64,000 nucleotides of DNA, taken from the NCBI RefSeq assembly GCF_023161665.1, contig NZ_JALNTW010000002.1:62001-126000 (forward strand), in the 5' to 3' direction. Made by a program: the position numbers and the translations under genes. The first letter of the stretch is position 1. Each line of letters begins with the position of its first letter. The DNA is from Shewanella sp. 1CM18E (lineage in GTDB: Bacteria > Pseudomonadota > Gammaproteobacteria > Enterobacterales > Shewanellaceae). The notes under the pieces were generated by a model. That model was not told the origin of the DNA. It did not search any database and worked only from the letters and a program-made list of their open reading frames with translations. Shown one piece after another: positions 19,533-28,467 of the stretch.

Positions 19533-21881
19533 ATGATTAAACCTGCAGCTAAACGTCGTTTTCTTCCATTCGTCTTATTTTTTAGTGCATCCTCCGCCTT
19601 TTATGCCCAAGCTGGCGAAACAACGCAATTTAATATTCAAATCCCGACAATCGAAGGTGAAGTTGAAATTGATGGTGAGTTTGATGAAGCTCAATGGCAA
19701 CAAGCAGCAACTGCAACATTAGCGTTTGAAACCAGCCCAGGTGAGAACATCGCAGCTCCGGTTAAAACAGATGTAAAAATATTTGCTACCAAATCAAGTC
19801 TGTATCTTAGCTATCAAGCAGAAGATACAAATCCAGCGCAGATCCGTGCCAACTTAAGTGATAGAGATAGCGTGTGGGGCGATGATTTGGTCGGTATTAA
19901 ACTCGATACCTTTAACGATGCACGGCTCGCTTACCAGTTCTTTGTCAACGCTTACGGCGTGCAAATGGATTCGATTGAAAATGAACTTACCGGCAGTGAA
20001 AGTGATGCTTGGGATGGCATATGGTATAGCGCTGCCAAACGCACAGACACCGGCTATCAAGTTGAAATAGAGTTGCCGCTGCGACTACTCAACTTCGATA
20101 ACAAAGATAAGCAAACATGGGGCATTGAGTTTATTCGTTTCTACCCACGTAACGAAGAACACCGCCTATCAAGCCACCAAATCGATCGTAATAATAACTG
20201 TACGTTATGCCAACTTGGCATTGCCACAGGCCTTGCTAATATCGAGCAAGGTAACGACTTACAGATCACCCCATCATTAGTACTCAACCGCACAGGCAAC
20301 CGACCCCATGAAGAAAACAGCGAATGGGAGAAGGACAATAATATTGAACCGAGTTTAGATGTGCGTTGGGGGATCACTCCTAGTACCTTACTTAGTGCAA
20401 CCCTGAATCCTGATTTCTCCCAAGTTGAAGCCGATGCAGGTCAACTAGACATCAATAGTACATTTGCATTGTTTTACCCGGAAAAACGCGCGTTTTTTCT
20501 TGATAACAAAGATTACTTCGATACTCAATTAAACCTGTTGCACACTCGTAATATCGGCGCTCCAGACTATGGTTTAAAGCTTACTAGCAAGCTCGGTGAC
20601 CATACCTTTGCCACGCTTATTACTGACGATACCAACATCAACTTTTTGGTGCCTGGCAACCTCAGTTCAGATATAGCCAGTATTGACCAGAAAAGCCATA
20701 ACTTTGCTGGTCGCTATCGCTTTGATTTTGGTAAACCGCTATCTATTGGCGCATTAGTTACCGCCAAAAAAAGCGATGATTACCACAATTATGTCAGCAG
20801 TGTGGATGTAAAATATCAACCCAGTGATCATGATACGTTTATCGCGCAATATGTGGTTTCTGATACCGAGTACCCAAGTGATCTATTTAAAGAATTTTGT
20901 AATACCGATGATTGCTTACCAAAACAAAACTGTGATTTAAACGATTGTGGCGTAAATGAGCGCGTATTAAGAACCCAAAAGAATGGCAGCTTTAGTGACG
21001 ATATGTACCTGCTCAAGTACCAATATGATTCTCGAAATTGGGACGCTTTTGCGCAATATATTTCGATAGGCGAGGACTTTAGAGCCGATTTAGGTTTTGT
21101 CGATCAAGTCGACTTTAATAAATTTGTCACCGGCGGTGGTTATACTTGGTATCCAACATCGGGCTTTTTTAACGAAGTACGACTTAGCGGCGACTGGGAT
21201 ATTAGCCATAATCAAGCTGGCGATAAACTAGAGCAAGAAGCTGAGGCTCGTGTACAAGTAAATGGTCAGTGGCAAAGCTACGCCACCTTTGGTGTAGTAC
21301 ATAGAGATCGTGTCGGCCGTCGTCATAACGGCGCTTCATTAGCCATAGATGGTAATACTCAAATGTTTACCGAAACCATGGGCTGGTTCTATGGCAACAT
21401 CAAACCAACACGTACTCTCTTTATGGAAGTGGACGTTAACTATGGCGACGACATTGACTTTGCCAATGACCAATTGGGTACCAGAGTGAAATTCAACCCA
21501 GGTATCAACTGGAAGATCACAGACTCAATTGAAATGGACCTATCTCACGTATATCGCACCTTGGATGTTGATGAGGGGCGTTTATTTACCGCAAATTTAA
21601 GCGATTTACGCCTCAGCTGGTATATCGATATCCATAACTTCATCAGAATTTCGAGTGTATATACCGATATTGAGCGTGACACTAGCTTATATAAATACAG
21701 CACGCCCAACGCACAATATCAGCAATTGGGTAATGAGGTGCTATACGGCTACAAACTCAATCCACAAAGCGTGTTTTATTTAGGCTACTCGGACGGCTTA
21801 AAAGCAGATGATGACGTTGATTCTCTGATGAAAACCGAAGAAACCTACTTTATGAAAATCAGCTACGCATGGTTACTTTAG
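19533..21881 (+). CDS. CBM9-like / DUF5916 outer-membrane protein
   Basis: This 782-residue exported protein has unknown function. A signal peptide (ending AQAGE) is followed by a family-9 carbohydrate-binding-like beta domain (about 38-215, IDGEFDEAQWQQA). The rest is a long beta-strand-rich region with the DUF5916-type string NPDFSQVEADAGQLDIN and a FYPEKRAFFL motif, and probably forms an outer-membrane barrel ending in SYAWLL. Cysteines are unusual for such a barrel: a CxxC at 223-226 and four more at 456, 461, 467 and 472. No good ribosome site precedes the ATG; a strong AAGGAG lies about 50 bases upstream, and an in-frame TAA just before the ATG rules out extension. Confidence 0.8.
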   Translation: MIKPAAKRRFLPFVLFFSASSAFYAQAGETTQFNIQIPTIEGEVEIDGEFDEAQWQQAATATLAFETSPGENIAAPVKTDVKIFATKSSLYLSYQAEDTNPAQIRANLSDRDSVWGDDLVGIKLDTFNDARLAYQFFVNAYGVQMDSIENELTGSESDAWDGIWYSAAKRTDTGYQVEIELPLRLLNFDNKDKQTWGIEFIRFYPRNEEHRLSSHQIDRNNNCTLCQLGIATGLANIEQGNDLQITPSLVLNRTGNRPHEENSEWEKDNNIEPSLDVRWGITPSTLLSATLNPDFSQVEADAGQLDINSTFALFYPEKRAFFLDNKDYFDTQLNLLHTRNIGAPDYGLKLTSKLGDHTFATLITDDTNINFLVPGNLSSDIASIDQKSHNFAGRYRFDFGKPLSIGALVTAKKSDDYHNYVSSVDVKYQPSDHDTFIAQYVVSDTEYPSDLFKEFCNTDDCLPKQNCDLNDCGVNERVLRTQKNGSFSDDMYLLKYQYDSRNWDAFAQYISIGEDFRADLGFVDQVDFNKFVTGGGYTWYPTSGFFNEVRLSGDWDISHNQAGDKLEQEAEARVQVNGQWQSYATFGVVHRDRVGRRHNGASLAIDGNTQMFTETMGWFYGNIKPTRTLFMEVDVNYGDDIDFANDQLGTRVKFNPGINWKITDSIEMDLSHVYRTLDVDEGRLFTANLSDLRLSWYIDIHNFIRISSVYTDIERDTSLYKYSTPNAQYQQLGNEVLYGYKLNPQSVFYLGYSDGLKADDDVDSLMKTEETYFMKISYAWLL

Positions 21882-21935
21882 CCAAAACACTAACCTGCAC
21901 GATAAGCCAATAAAAAGCTAACGTCAGCAATAACA

Positions 21936-21964
21936 AAAAAGCAGCCATATTGGCTGCTTTTTCA
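21936..21964. terminator. Bidirectional terminator, DUF5916 gene/response regulator
   Basis: AAAAAGCAGCCA, loop TAT, and its complement, between two convergent genes; A and T tracts on each side allow use by both. Confidence 0.88.
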
Positions 21965-21978
21965 TTAATGCATCATTG

Positions 21979-23226
21979 TTAATCTTGTGCAATACACACT
22001 AGATTTCGGCCATTAGCTTTCGCTTCATATAAACCAATATCGGCGCGGTTAAGTAACGCATCGACATTTTCATCCAGAGTAAACTCAGTCACTCCAGTGC
22101 TAACAGTTATATTTAGTAAACCTTTAGATGTGGCAATCGGTGTTACCTCAAGCTGCATTCTAAAGCTATCTAATAAAGCATAAGCTTTTTCAACGTTCAG
22201 TCCTTTAAAGCCTACAACAAACTCTTCACCACCAATGCGTGCTACCGTAAAGTGCTGAGAAAAAGACTGTTGTAACCTGCTAGAAAACTCAATCAACACC
22301 TCGTCACCCACATCGTGACCATAGGTATCGTTAACCTTTTTAAAATAGTCAATATCAAGCAGTGCCAGTGCCAATGAGCCTTTTTTCTGAGCTATGGTAT
22401 TGAGCTTCTCTTCATACATATTGAAAAAATAACGACGATTAAACACGTTAGTAAGGTAATCAAGGTTTGCTTGTTCCCAGAGCCTTGTCACCATATCTAA
22501 GGCATCTAATGTAGTTAATACTCGGCAGTGAAACTCTTCATGGACAAACGGCTTTTGTAAAAAGTCATTGGCGCCGTTTTTAATGAAACGCGCAGATAGG
22601 CTTTCATCGCTATCGCTAGATAAGCCAATAATAGCAAGCTCTTCACGACTCAGTTGCTCACGCACCTTAATGATCAAGCCAAAACCATCAAGTCTCGGCA
22701 TATTGTAGTCTGTGATTAACAGTTTGATGTCGGGATTTTCGCTGAGGGTTTCCAGTGCAGACACGCCATCATCAGCTTCGATAACCTGAAAAAGATGTTG
22801 CTCAAGTAAGCTACGGATAAACTTACGACTAACGACAGAATCATCTGCGACCAGCACTTTTACGCTTTGATTGCGACAAAGACGTTTAACTAACTTAGCC
22901 GTATATTCGTAACTAAATCGATTTTCTTTAAATACATAGTCTACAATACCCAACTGCAATAAACGCGCTCTTTGCTCAGCATCCCAGCTTCCAGTTAATA
23001 CAATACAGGGGATCTGTTTTGCTAAAACAAACTTAACTATCTCGCCTTCTTGTGCATCGGGTAGATTCAAATCGGTAATAGCAACGAAGTATTCGTTTTC
23101 AGCCAGCAGCGCTTTAGCACTGTGCATGTCTGGTGCGACATCAACTTCGCAATTTAGCTCCTGAGTTAGCAAATGCCGCATAACCCGAGAAACCACTTGG
23201 CTATCTTCAACCACTAAAATTCGCAA
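21979..23226 (-). CDS. Two-receiver response regulator with GGDEF diguanylate cyclase
   Basis: This cytoplasmic signalling protein probably makes cyclic di-GMP on phosphorelay input. Two receiver domains follow each other, with phospho-acceptor Asp in ITDLNLPDA (about residue 52) and ITDYNMPRLDG (about 173). The GGDEF domain has the active motif RIGGEEFVVGF (about 332-336). No RxxD inhibitory site is visible before it. An ATG at 23277 would add 17 residues, but a near-perfect AAGGAGG at 23235-23241 sits 8 bases before an in-frame TTG at 23226 that starts directly on the receiver fold (RILVVEDSQ), so TTG is the preferred start. No cognate histidine kinase is adjacent. Confidence 0.9.
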   Translation of the reverse strand: MRILVVEDSQVVSRVMRHLLTQELNCEVDVAPDMHSAKALLAENEYFVAITDLNLPDAQEGEIVKFVLAKQIPCIVLTGSWDAEQRARLLQLGIVDYVFKENRFSYEYTAKLVKRLCRNQSVKVLVADDSVVSRKFIRSLLEQHLFQVIEADDGVSALETLSENPDIKLLITDYNMPRLDGFGLIIKVREQLSREELAIIGLSSDSDESLSARFIKNGANDFLQKPFVHEEFHCRVLTTLDALDMVTRLWEQANLDYLTNVFNRRYFFNMYEEKLNTIAQKKGSLALALLDIDYFKKVNDTYGHDVGDEVLIEFSSRLQQSFSQHFTVARIGGEEFVVGFKGLNVEKAYALLDSFRMQLEVTPIATSKGLLNITVSTGVTEFTLDENVDALLNRADIGLYEAKANGRNLVCIAQD

Positions 23227-23934
23227 GCTGCTCTCCTCCTTCCGAACGCTTTCAACATTACAAATAGCAATCGCCATTAATTATCTTTCTATTTTGGCAA
23301 CCTAGTCCGCCTTCTGCGGTGACATTTCGCTAAATATCAATGTTGAAACGGAAATTTTATCCAGTCACATATTTTCTATATGCGTTTATATACGGCAGCT
23401 TACCCCGTGTTGATACAAAACGGTATAACTAATGTCAGATGTCTGCTGCATTATTAATTAAAAAATTAACATCTTCATTATCACTTTGCAGCTCTTATGC
23501 CGCTTGATGCTTGTTTTTACGCACGTCAATAATAACTGTGGCAGAGATCTTATCTTGAATCGCTTGACGGTTAGCATCCCAATAAATCGGCATAAAACCC
23601 AAAAGACCAGTGGTAAAAACGATAACCGCCATAACTAATTAAAATAACATAATGCTATAGATAGCCCATTTAAATAACTTGTCGGCAGGTTAATGATTAA
23701 CTTTCCATTAACGCTAATTTTAGGCAGAATCAAGCGCAAGCATTTAGCTTTAAAAACATTGTATTTTCTGTAAGTTACATTACATTAACACGTTAAAGTA
23801 GTAATAAAATCTTCATTTACGAATAACAGCAAACGCTTTAATAACCAAAAAGAATAAAGAAGAACAAACAATCACTTCTAATGTGGCCAAAGGCGATTAT
23901 GATTTAGCTGTGCATATAAAGGAGCAAGCAACCC
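23227..23934. other. Intergenic region with an RDD gene remnant upstream of cysK
   Basis: The only coding-like content is the leftward RDD remnant at 23495-23689. The rest, 23690-23934, is the AT-rich upstream region of cysK and must hold its promoter, but no clear hexamers or CysB site are assigned. Confidence 0.6.
23495..23689 (-). pseudogene. Remnant of an RDD-family membrane protein gene
   Basis: The leftward frame reads DKLFKWAIYSIMLF, a stop, then LVMAVIVFTTGLLGF, PIYWDANRQAIQDKISAT and VIIDVRKNKHQAA before TAA. The ending (aromatic helix, then R-Q-x-x-x-D-K-x-x-x-T-V-I) is the typical C-terminal signature of RDD proteins, where R(R)Q-LHDKLAGTVVV is common. An internal in-frame stop (TAA near 23638), another stop just upstream and no N-terminal half or start show decay. 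No ribosome site is found. Confidence 0.6.
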
Positions 23935-24903
23935 ATGAGCAAAATTTTCGAAGATAATTCACAAACGATTGGTAACACCCCTCTTGTCCGTCTTAATCGC
24001 GTTAGTAATGGTAAAGTGCTTGCTAAAGTAGAAGCACGTAACCCAAGCTTCAGTGTTAAATGCCGTATCGGCGCTAACATGATTTGGGATGCCGAGAAGA
24101 AAGGCATTTTGACCCAAGAACAAGAGCTTATTGAGCCAACATCTGGCAACACAGGTATTGCCCTTGCTTATGTAGCCGCCGCTCGCGGATATAAGTTAAC
24201 ACTGACTATGCCTAACACTATGAGCCTAGAGCGTAGAAAGTTACTTAAAGCCCTTGGTGCAAACCTTGTACTGACTGAAGGCGCTAAAGGCATGAAAGGT
24301 GCTATCGATAAAGCAGAAGAAATTCGCCAATCTGCACCTGAAAAGTATGTATTACTGCAGCAATTTAATAACCCTGCAAACCCAGAAATTCATGAAAAGA
24401 CCACAGGTCCTGAGATCTGGAATGACACTGACGGAAGTGTGGATGTTGTTGTCGCGGGTGTAGGTACTGGTGGCACTATTACGGGTGTTAGCCGTTACAT
24501 TAAAAACACTCAAGGCAAAGCGATTACCTCAGTTGCAGTAGAACCAACGGATTCACCCGTTATCGCGCAAACATTATCAGGTCAAACAGTACAACCTGGA
24601 CCACATAAAATCCAAGGTATTGGCGCAGGCTTTATTCCTGGTAACCTAGATCTAAACCTTATTGACCGTGTTGAAGCGGTAACTAACGAAGAGTCAATTG
24701 AAATGGCTCAACGCTTAATGAAAGAAGAAGGTATTTTAGTCGGTATTTCTTCAGGCGCCGCAGTCGTTGCAGCTAACCGTATCGCTGCATTACCTGAATT
24801 TGAAGGTAAGAACATTGTTGTTATTTTGCCATCAGCTGCAGAGCGTTATTTATCATCTGCTCTATTCCAAGGTCAATTTAGCGACGCTGAAAACGTTCAA
24901 TAA
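23935..24903 (+). CDS. cysK: Cysteine synthase A (O-acetylserine sulfhydrylase)
   Basis: This PLP enzyme makes L-cysteine from O-acetylserine and sulfide in the cytoplasm. It has 322 residues. The expected PLP lysine is Lys42 in [20 protein letters not shown] and the phosphate-binding [10 protein letters not shown] loop are intact. AAGGAG lies about 9 bases upstream of the ATG. The sulfate transporter cysZ is four genes upstream. Its terminator overlaps the end of the opposing TetR gene. Confidence 0.97.
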   Translation: MSKIFEDNSQTIGNTPLVRLNRVSNGKVLAKVEARNPSFSVKCRIGANMIWDAEKKGILTQEQELIEPTSGNTGIALAYVAAARGYKLTLTMPNTMSLERRKLLKALGANLVLTEGAKGMKGAIDKAEEIRQSAPEKYVLLQQFNNPANPEIHEKTTGPEIWNDTDGSVDVVVAGVGTGGTITGVSRYIKNTQGKAITSVAVEPTDSPVIAQTLSGQTVQPGPHKIQGIGAGFIPGNLDLNLIDRVEAVTNEESIEMAQRLMKEEGILVGISSGAAVVAANRIAALPEFEGKNIVVILPSAAERYLSSALFQGQFSDAENVQ

Positions 24904-24928
24904 GTTAAATCAAACATTTATAGAACTT

Positions 24929-24956
24929 AAAACCCAAGCCTAGCTTGGGTTTTTTA
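24929..24956. terminator. cysK terminator overlapping the tetR 3' end
   Basis: AAAACCCAAGC, loop CTA, GCTTGGGTTTTTT. The loop CTA is the complement of the TAG stop of the leftward TetR gene, and the right arm encodes its last residues (Lys-Asn-Pro-Ser). Confidence 0.88.
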
Positions 24957-25617
24957 TTGCATTAACAATGTAGCTAACTGTTGCTTGTACTGTGGTCAGT
25001 AGCTGCTCTTCATCCATCGCTTCACGAATTAGATATTGATATTCAAAAAATTTAATTACCGACAATATTTGATTAGCATCTGTTTTTGCAGTATCTGAGC
25101 CCATCGCAATAAAAAACTGCTTAATACTGGTTAAAAATGTACTGTCTAACGCCCTAATAGCTGTAGCTAATTGCGGATTGCGCAGCGCCTCTTCATGAAA
25201 GGCCGCTTCAAGTATTCTATCGTCTCGTAGCGCCACCTGCCCTTTTATGTGTTCGCAGATAAATAAGCTCAGTTCTTTGATGATTATCGACTTTATTTGC
25301 AGAGCATTTGTTGTTTGCTTTGCCTTCATTAACCCTTCTAAAAGCCCATAGCTTTTTTGCTCTAGCACTTTATTCATCCAAAGGTTTTTCTCCGCAAAAT
25401 AGGTCAACGAATCGCTAATGAGATCTTTGATATCGTCAAAATAGTAGGTGGTTGACGATAATGGAACCTGCGCTTCTGTCGCCACGGCTCTGTGGCGTAC
25501 ACCGCGGATCCCCTCTTTAACAATCAGCCTCAGTGTAGCCTCTAAAATTGCGACTCTTCGTGCTTGCCCATCACTACGGTTTGATTGCCGTCCAACGTAA
25601 GTTAATGGTACCTGCAT
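24940..25617 (-). CDS. TetR-family transcriptional regulator
   Basis: This is a dimeric one-component repressor with 225 residues. A TetR helix-turn-helix lies at about residues 18-66 (RVAILEATLRLIVKEGIRG, then VPLSSTTYYFDDIKDL). The C-terminal ligand domain is not assignable to a ligand. It is divergent from an O-methyltransferase gene, the common arrangement for a local repressor, and an inverted repeat (CGACTT-N8-AAGTCG, 25691-25710) lies between them. Its final codons are embedded in the cysK terminator. Confidence 0.88.
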   Translation of the reverse strand: MQVPLTYVGRQSNRSDGQARRVAILEATLRLIVKEGIRGVRHRAVATEAQVPLSSTTYYFDDIKDLISDSLTYFAEKNLWMNKVLEQKSYGLLEGLMKAKQTTNALQIKSIIIKELSLFICEHIKGQVALRDDRILEAAFHEEALRNPQLATAIRALDSTFLTSIKQFFIAMGSDTAKTDANQILSVIKFFEYQYLIREAMDEEQLLTTVQATVSYIVNAIKNPS

Positions 25618-25690
25618 TTTACTTTCCTATCGGCTAAACATTGAGAATTATCGGCGGTTGCCGTGCGCTTGCGTGCAGTTGATAAAAATA

Positions 25691-25710
25691 CGACTTTACG
25701 CATGAAGTCG
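25691..25710. promoter_or_regulatory. Candidate TetR-type operator
   Basis: The inverted repeat CGACTT-N8-AAGTCG lies between the divergent TetR regulator and methyltransferase genes. Position and dyad size suit autoregulation and control of the neighbour. Only one copy is seen. Confidence 0.4.
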
Positions 25711-25792
25711 GATCAAGTTCAAACAATAAACAAACTGTAACATGTAAAATCGCCCCCCTACTAATTACGATGTCGTTCACCTCGGTTTACTT

Positions 25793-26866
25793 ATGCCTTT
25801 TTATCGTTCTCCCCTTGCTATTAGCGCGTTTGACGCAAAATTCGAAGCCCAAAAAATTGCTTTTGCTCCTATCAGTTTCCAAGTGGCTCGTTGCTTATTA
25901 AAGTTTAATTTATTACAGCTGATCTCTGATTGTGGCAATAAAGGCTGCAGTATTTCACACTTAGCTCAACAGACTGAGTTGTCAGAGTATTCAATAGGTG
26001 TGCTAGTCGATATGGGATTAAGCATGGGGTTACTGTATCTCAATGACGATATGTATACCTTGGATAAAATAGGCCACTTCTTACTCCATGATGATATGGC
26101 TCAGGTGAACCTCAATTTCACCCACGATGTATGTTATCAAGGACTATTTGAACTTGAAGCCTCGCTGTTAGAGGGCAAACCTAAAGGTCTGAGTTCACTT
26201 GGTGATTGGCAGACAATTTATCCAGGCTTAAGCCAATTACCAGAGCAAATTAAGAAAAGTTGGTTTGAATTTGATCATTACTATTCAGATCATGCCTTTG
26301 AGTCATTGTTACCGCTAATTTTTCAGGCTAAGCCGCAACATATCGTTGATGTAGGCGGCAATACTGGCAAGTGGGCACTGGCATGTACCGGATATAATAA
26401 CGAAGTTCAAGTCACCATTATGGATCTCCCAGGCCAACTTAAGGTGGCAATGGAAAATGCTGCCAATGCAGGCGTAGCAGAGCGAGTACATGCATTCGAG
26501 ACTGATCTGTTAGACGTGCAAAAGCCATTTTGTGAAAATGGTGACCTTTATTGGATGAGCCAGTTCCTTGATTGCTTCTCTGAGTCTGAGATCTTAAGTA
26601 TTTTGACCCGTGCAGCTAAAGTGATGCAACCCAATAGCGAGCTATGCATCTTAGAAACATTCTGGGATCGCCAACCATTTGAAGCAGGCGCATTCTGTGT
26701 GAATGCCACATCACTGTATTTTACAGCGATTGCTAATGGTAATAGTCGTATGTACCACAGCAAAACCTTACTCAAATTGATAAGTCAAGCAGGCTTATTC
26801 GTCGATGAAGATATCGATAACATTGGTCTAGGGCATACATTGCTTCGCTGTAAACGTAAGCCTTAA
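25793..26866 (+). CDS. Class I SAM-dependent O-methyltransferase-like protein
   Basis: This 357-residue protein has an N-terminal dimerisation/winged-helix-like region (about 25-95, ISHLAQQTELSEYSIGVLVDMG) and a SAM-binding Rossmann domain with VDVGGNTGKWAL (186-196) and acidic strand-2 motif TIMDLPGQL. The layout resembles the O-methyltransferases of the plant/polyketide type (acetylserotonin O-methyltransferase-like). Substrate unknown. It is divergent from a TetR regulator that may control it. No strong ribosome site precedes the ATG. Confidence 0.8.
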   Translation: MPFYRSPLAISAFDAKFEAQKIAFAPISFQVARCLLKFNLLQLISDCGNKGCSISHLAQQTELSEYSIGVLVDMGLSMGLLYLNDDMYTLDKIGHFLLHDDMAQVNLNFTHDVCYQGLFELEASLLEGKPKGLSSLGDWQTIYPGLSQLPEQIKKSWFEFDHYYSDHAFESLLPLIFQAKPQHIVDVGGNTGKWALACTGYNNEVQVTIMDLPGQLKVAMENAANAGVAERVHAFETDLLDVQKPFCENGDLYWMSQFLDCFSESEILSILTRAAKVMQPNSELCILETFWDRQPFEAGAFCVNATSLYFTAIANGNSRMYHSKTLLKLISQAGLFVDEDIDNIGLGHTLLRCKRKP

Positions 26867-26899
26867 TTTTAAATAGTGAACAGAGCACCGAGATTAAAT

Positions 26900-26935
26900 A
26901 AAATTGAATGCAAGGTTAACTCAACTTCAATTTTT
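26900..26935 (+). terminator. Possible methyltransferase terminator
   Basis: AAAATTGAA and TTCAATTTTT flank an 17-base interior that can form a small inner GTT/AAC helix; a T tract follows. The stem is AT-rich, so strength is uncertain. Confidence 0.45.
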
Positions 26936-26991
26936 ATTATCAAAGGGTCGAGTTAGAATAAAACCATAAAGATTGTTTCAAGGATTTTATT

Positions 26992-27981
26992 ATGACCAGC
27001 ACACAAAATCACAAGCTTAGACATAGAGTTTCACGTCTACCAAGCCCAATGGCAGGACTAGCATTAGCAATTGCAAGCCTTGGCTGGGCTTGGGAAAGTA
27101 TGGTTCCTAGCTTAAATGGTCAAGGCCAATTAATCGGTGCATCAATTGCTAGCGTAATGTTGCTATTATTAGTAGCTAAATTTGTTCTGCACCCTAAGGT
27201 ACTCATAGAAGAACTCACCCACCCTGTTGTTGGTAGTGTAATACCAACATTCGCGATGGGACTAATGGTCGTTTCTGCAGCCGTGGGTCAATTTAACCAT
27301 GGGGTTGCTGTTGCCTTATGGCTTACGGCTATTGCGATTCATATCGGCTTTCTAAGTATGTTTATTTATTATCGTGCAATCGATTTTAAACTTGAACATA
27401 TGGTGCCAAGTTGGTTTGTACCACCTATTGGGATTATCGTTGCAGCCGTCTCTTTTCCACATGGTTCAGAAATGCAATATCAATGGTTAGCGGATGCTAT
27501 TTTGATGTTCGGTATGCTGAGCTACTTAGTGATGCTCCCAATAATGCTATATCGTTTAATCTTTTGTGAACCGATTGCCGATGCAGCAAAACCAACCATT
27601 GCGATTATGGCTGCTCCTGCAAGCTTATCACTTGCAGGCTACTTAACTATGACCACACAACCATCATTGATTATTGTGGGCGTGCTACTTACTTTGGCGC
27701 TATTGATGACAAGTGTTATTTACTTAGCTTTCTTTCACTTGCTTAAATTACCATTTTCACCAGGATACGCTGCATTTACCTTCCCTATGGTGATAGGTGC
27801 CACAGCTTTATTTAAAACAGTGAATTGGATTGTTGCGACATTCGGGGTAAGCAATGTGTCAGCGGATCTACTAATAACCGCTAAAGTAGAGCTTGTTGTG
27901 GCAACCCTTGTTGTCGGTTATGTTGCCACAAAATACTTACAACACTACAAAGCGAGTATTTTTACAAAAATAAGCCTCTAA
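26992..27981 (+). CDS. TDT-family transporter (TehA/SLAC1-like)
   Basis: This is an inner-membrane protein of 329 residues with about ten hydrophobic segments. The start SRLPSPMAGLALAIASLGWAW is typical of the tellurite-resistance/dicarboxylate transporter (TDT) family, which includes TehA and the SLAC1 anion channels. The transported anion cannot be read from sequence. AAGGA lies 7 bases before the ATG. It stands alone between the methyltransferase and a TonB receptor, and no tehB is adjacent. Confidence 0.85.
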   Translation: MTSTQNHKLRHRVSRLPSPMAGLALAIASLGWAWESMVPSLNGQGQLIGASIASVMLLLLVAKFVLHPKVLIEELTHPVVGSVIPTFAMGLMVVSAAVGQFNHGVAVALWLTAIAIHIGFLSMFIYYRAIDFKLEHMVPSWFVPPIGIIVAAVSFPHGSEMQYQWLADAILMFGMLSYLVMLPIMLYRLIFCEPIADAAKPTIAIMAAPASLSLAGYLTMTTQPSLIIVGVLLTLALLMTSVIYLAFFHLLKLPFSPGYAAFTFPMVIGATALFKTVNWIVATFGVSNVSADLLITAKVELVVATLVVGYVATKYLQHYKASIFTKISL

Positions 27982-28467
27982 TAATGCGCTATCTTACTCG
28001 ATAAGATCTCAATCAAAAAATAATGTTAATCACACCAACAAGGCTAATTCAGTCATAGAGAAGACTTAACAATTACCCTTACCGGTGTGATTAACATCAC
28101 AATTTAAAGTTTTTAAACTGCGAGATACACACCTTATTACACTGCAATCTTTAACTCCACAATCAAAAACAAAGTTGCAACCACAAAGCACCAAAATAGA
28201 AACAACCACCACAACCAGAAAACAACTCAAAACGCAAAACCACCCACCCTGCAACCAAATCAAAACAAACCAGCAAAGTAATCGAAACATTCCATTTTAT
28301 TTGAATTTCCTTATATAGATAACAGCTGTAAATAGCATGTTGCCCCAGTTAACCCTTTGTGCTCTCATCCCGTTCAAGCACCCACTTCTTAACATATATT
28401 TACATTCGCTTAAGAAGTGGCGGCTAAATAAAAATAACTATATAAGTTCCAAGGGAGTAAAAAAGAT
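27982..28467. other. Long leader/promoter region of the TonB receptor gene
   Basis: The stretch lacks a convincing ORF. It holds a perfect 14-bp inverted repeat (28023-28036 and 28084-28097), a perfect CRP-type site overlapping its right arm (28086-28101), and an A/C-rich, G/T-poor tract at about 28198-28280. AAGGGAG near 28452 is the probable ribosome site for the receptor. Confidence 0.65.
28086..28101. promoter_or_regulatory. CRP-type binding site
   Basis: TGTGATTAACATCACA is a perfect match to the CRP consensus TGTGA-N6-TCACA. It lies about 370 bp upstream of the TonB receptor ATG and about 105 bp after the TDT transporter stop. Regulation of the receptor is inferred from the consensus and orientation; the transcription start is not known. 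Confidence 0.7.

Noticed and set aside
28066..28290. 74-codon leftward frame in the TonB receptor leader
   Set aside because: The Cys/Val/Leu-rich translation is an artefact of the A/C-rich leader read backwards, and there is no ribosome site.
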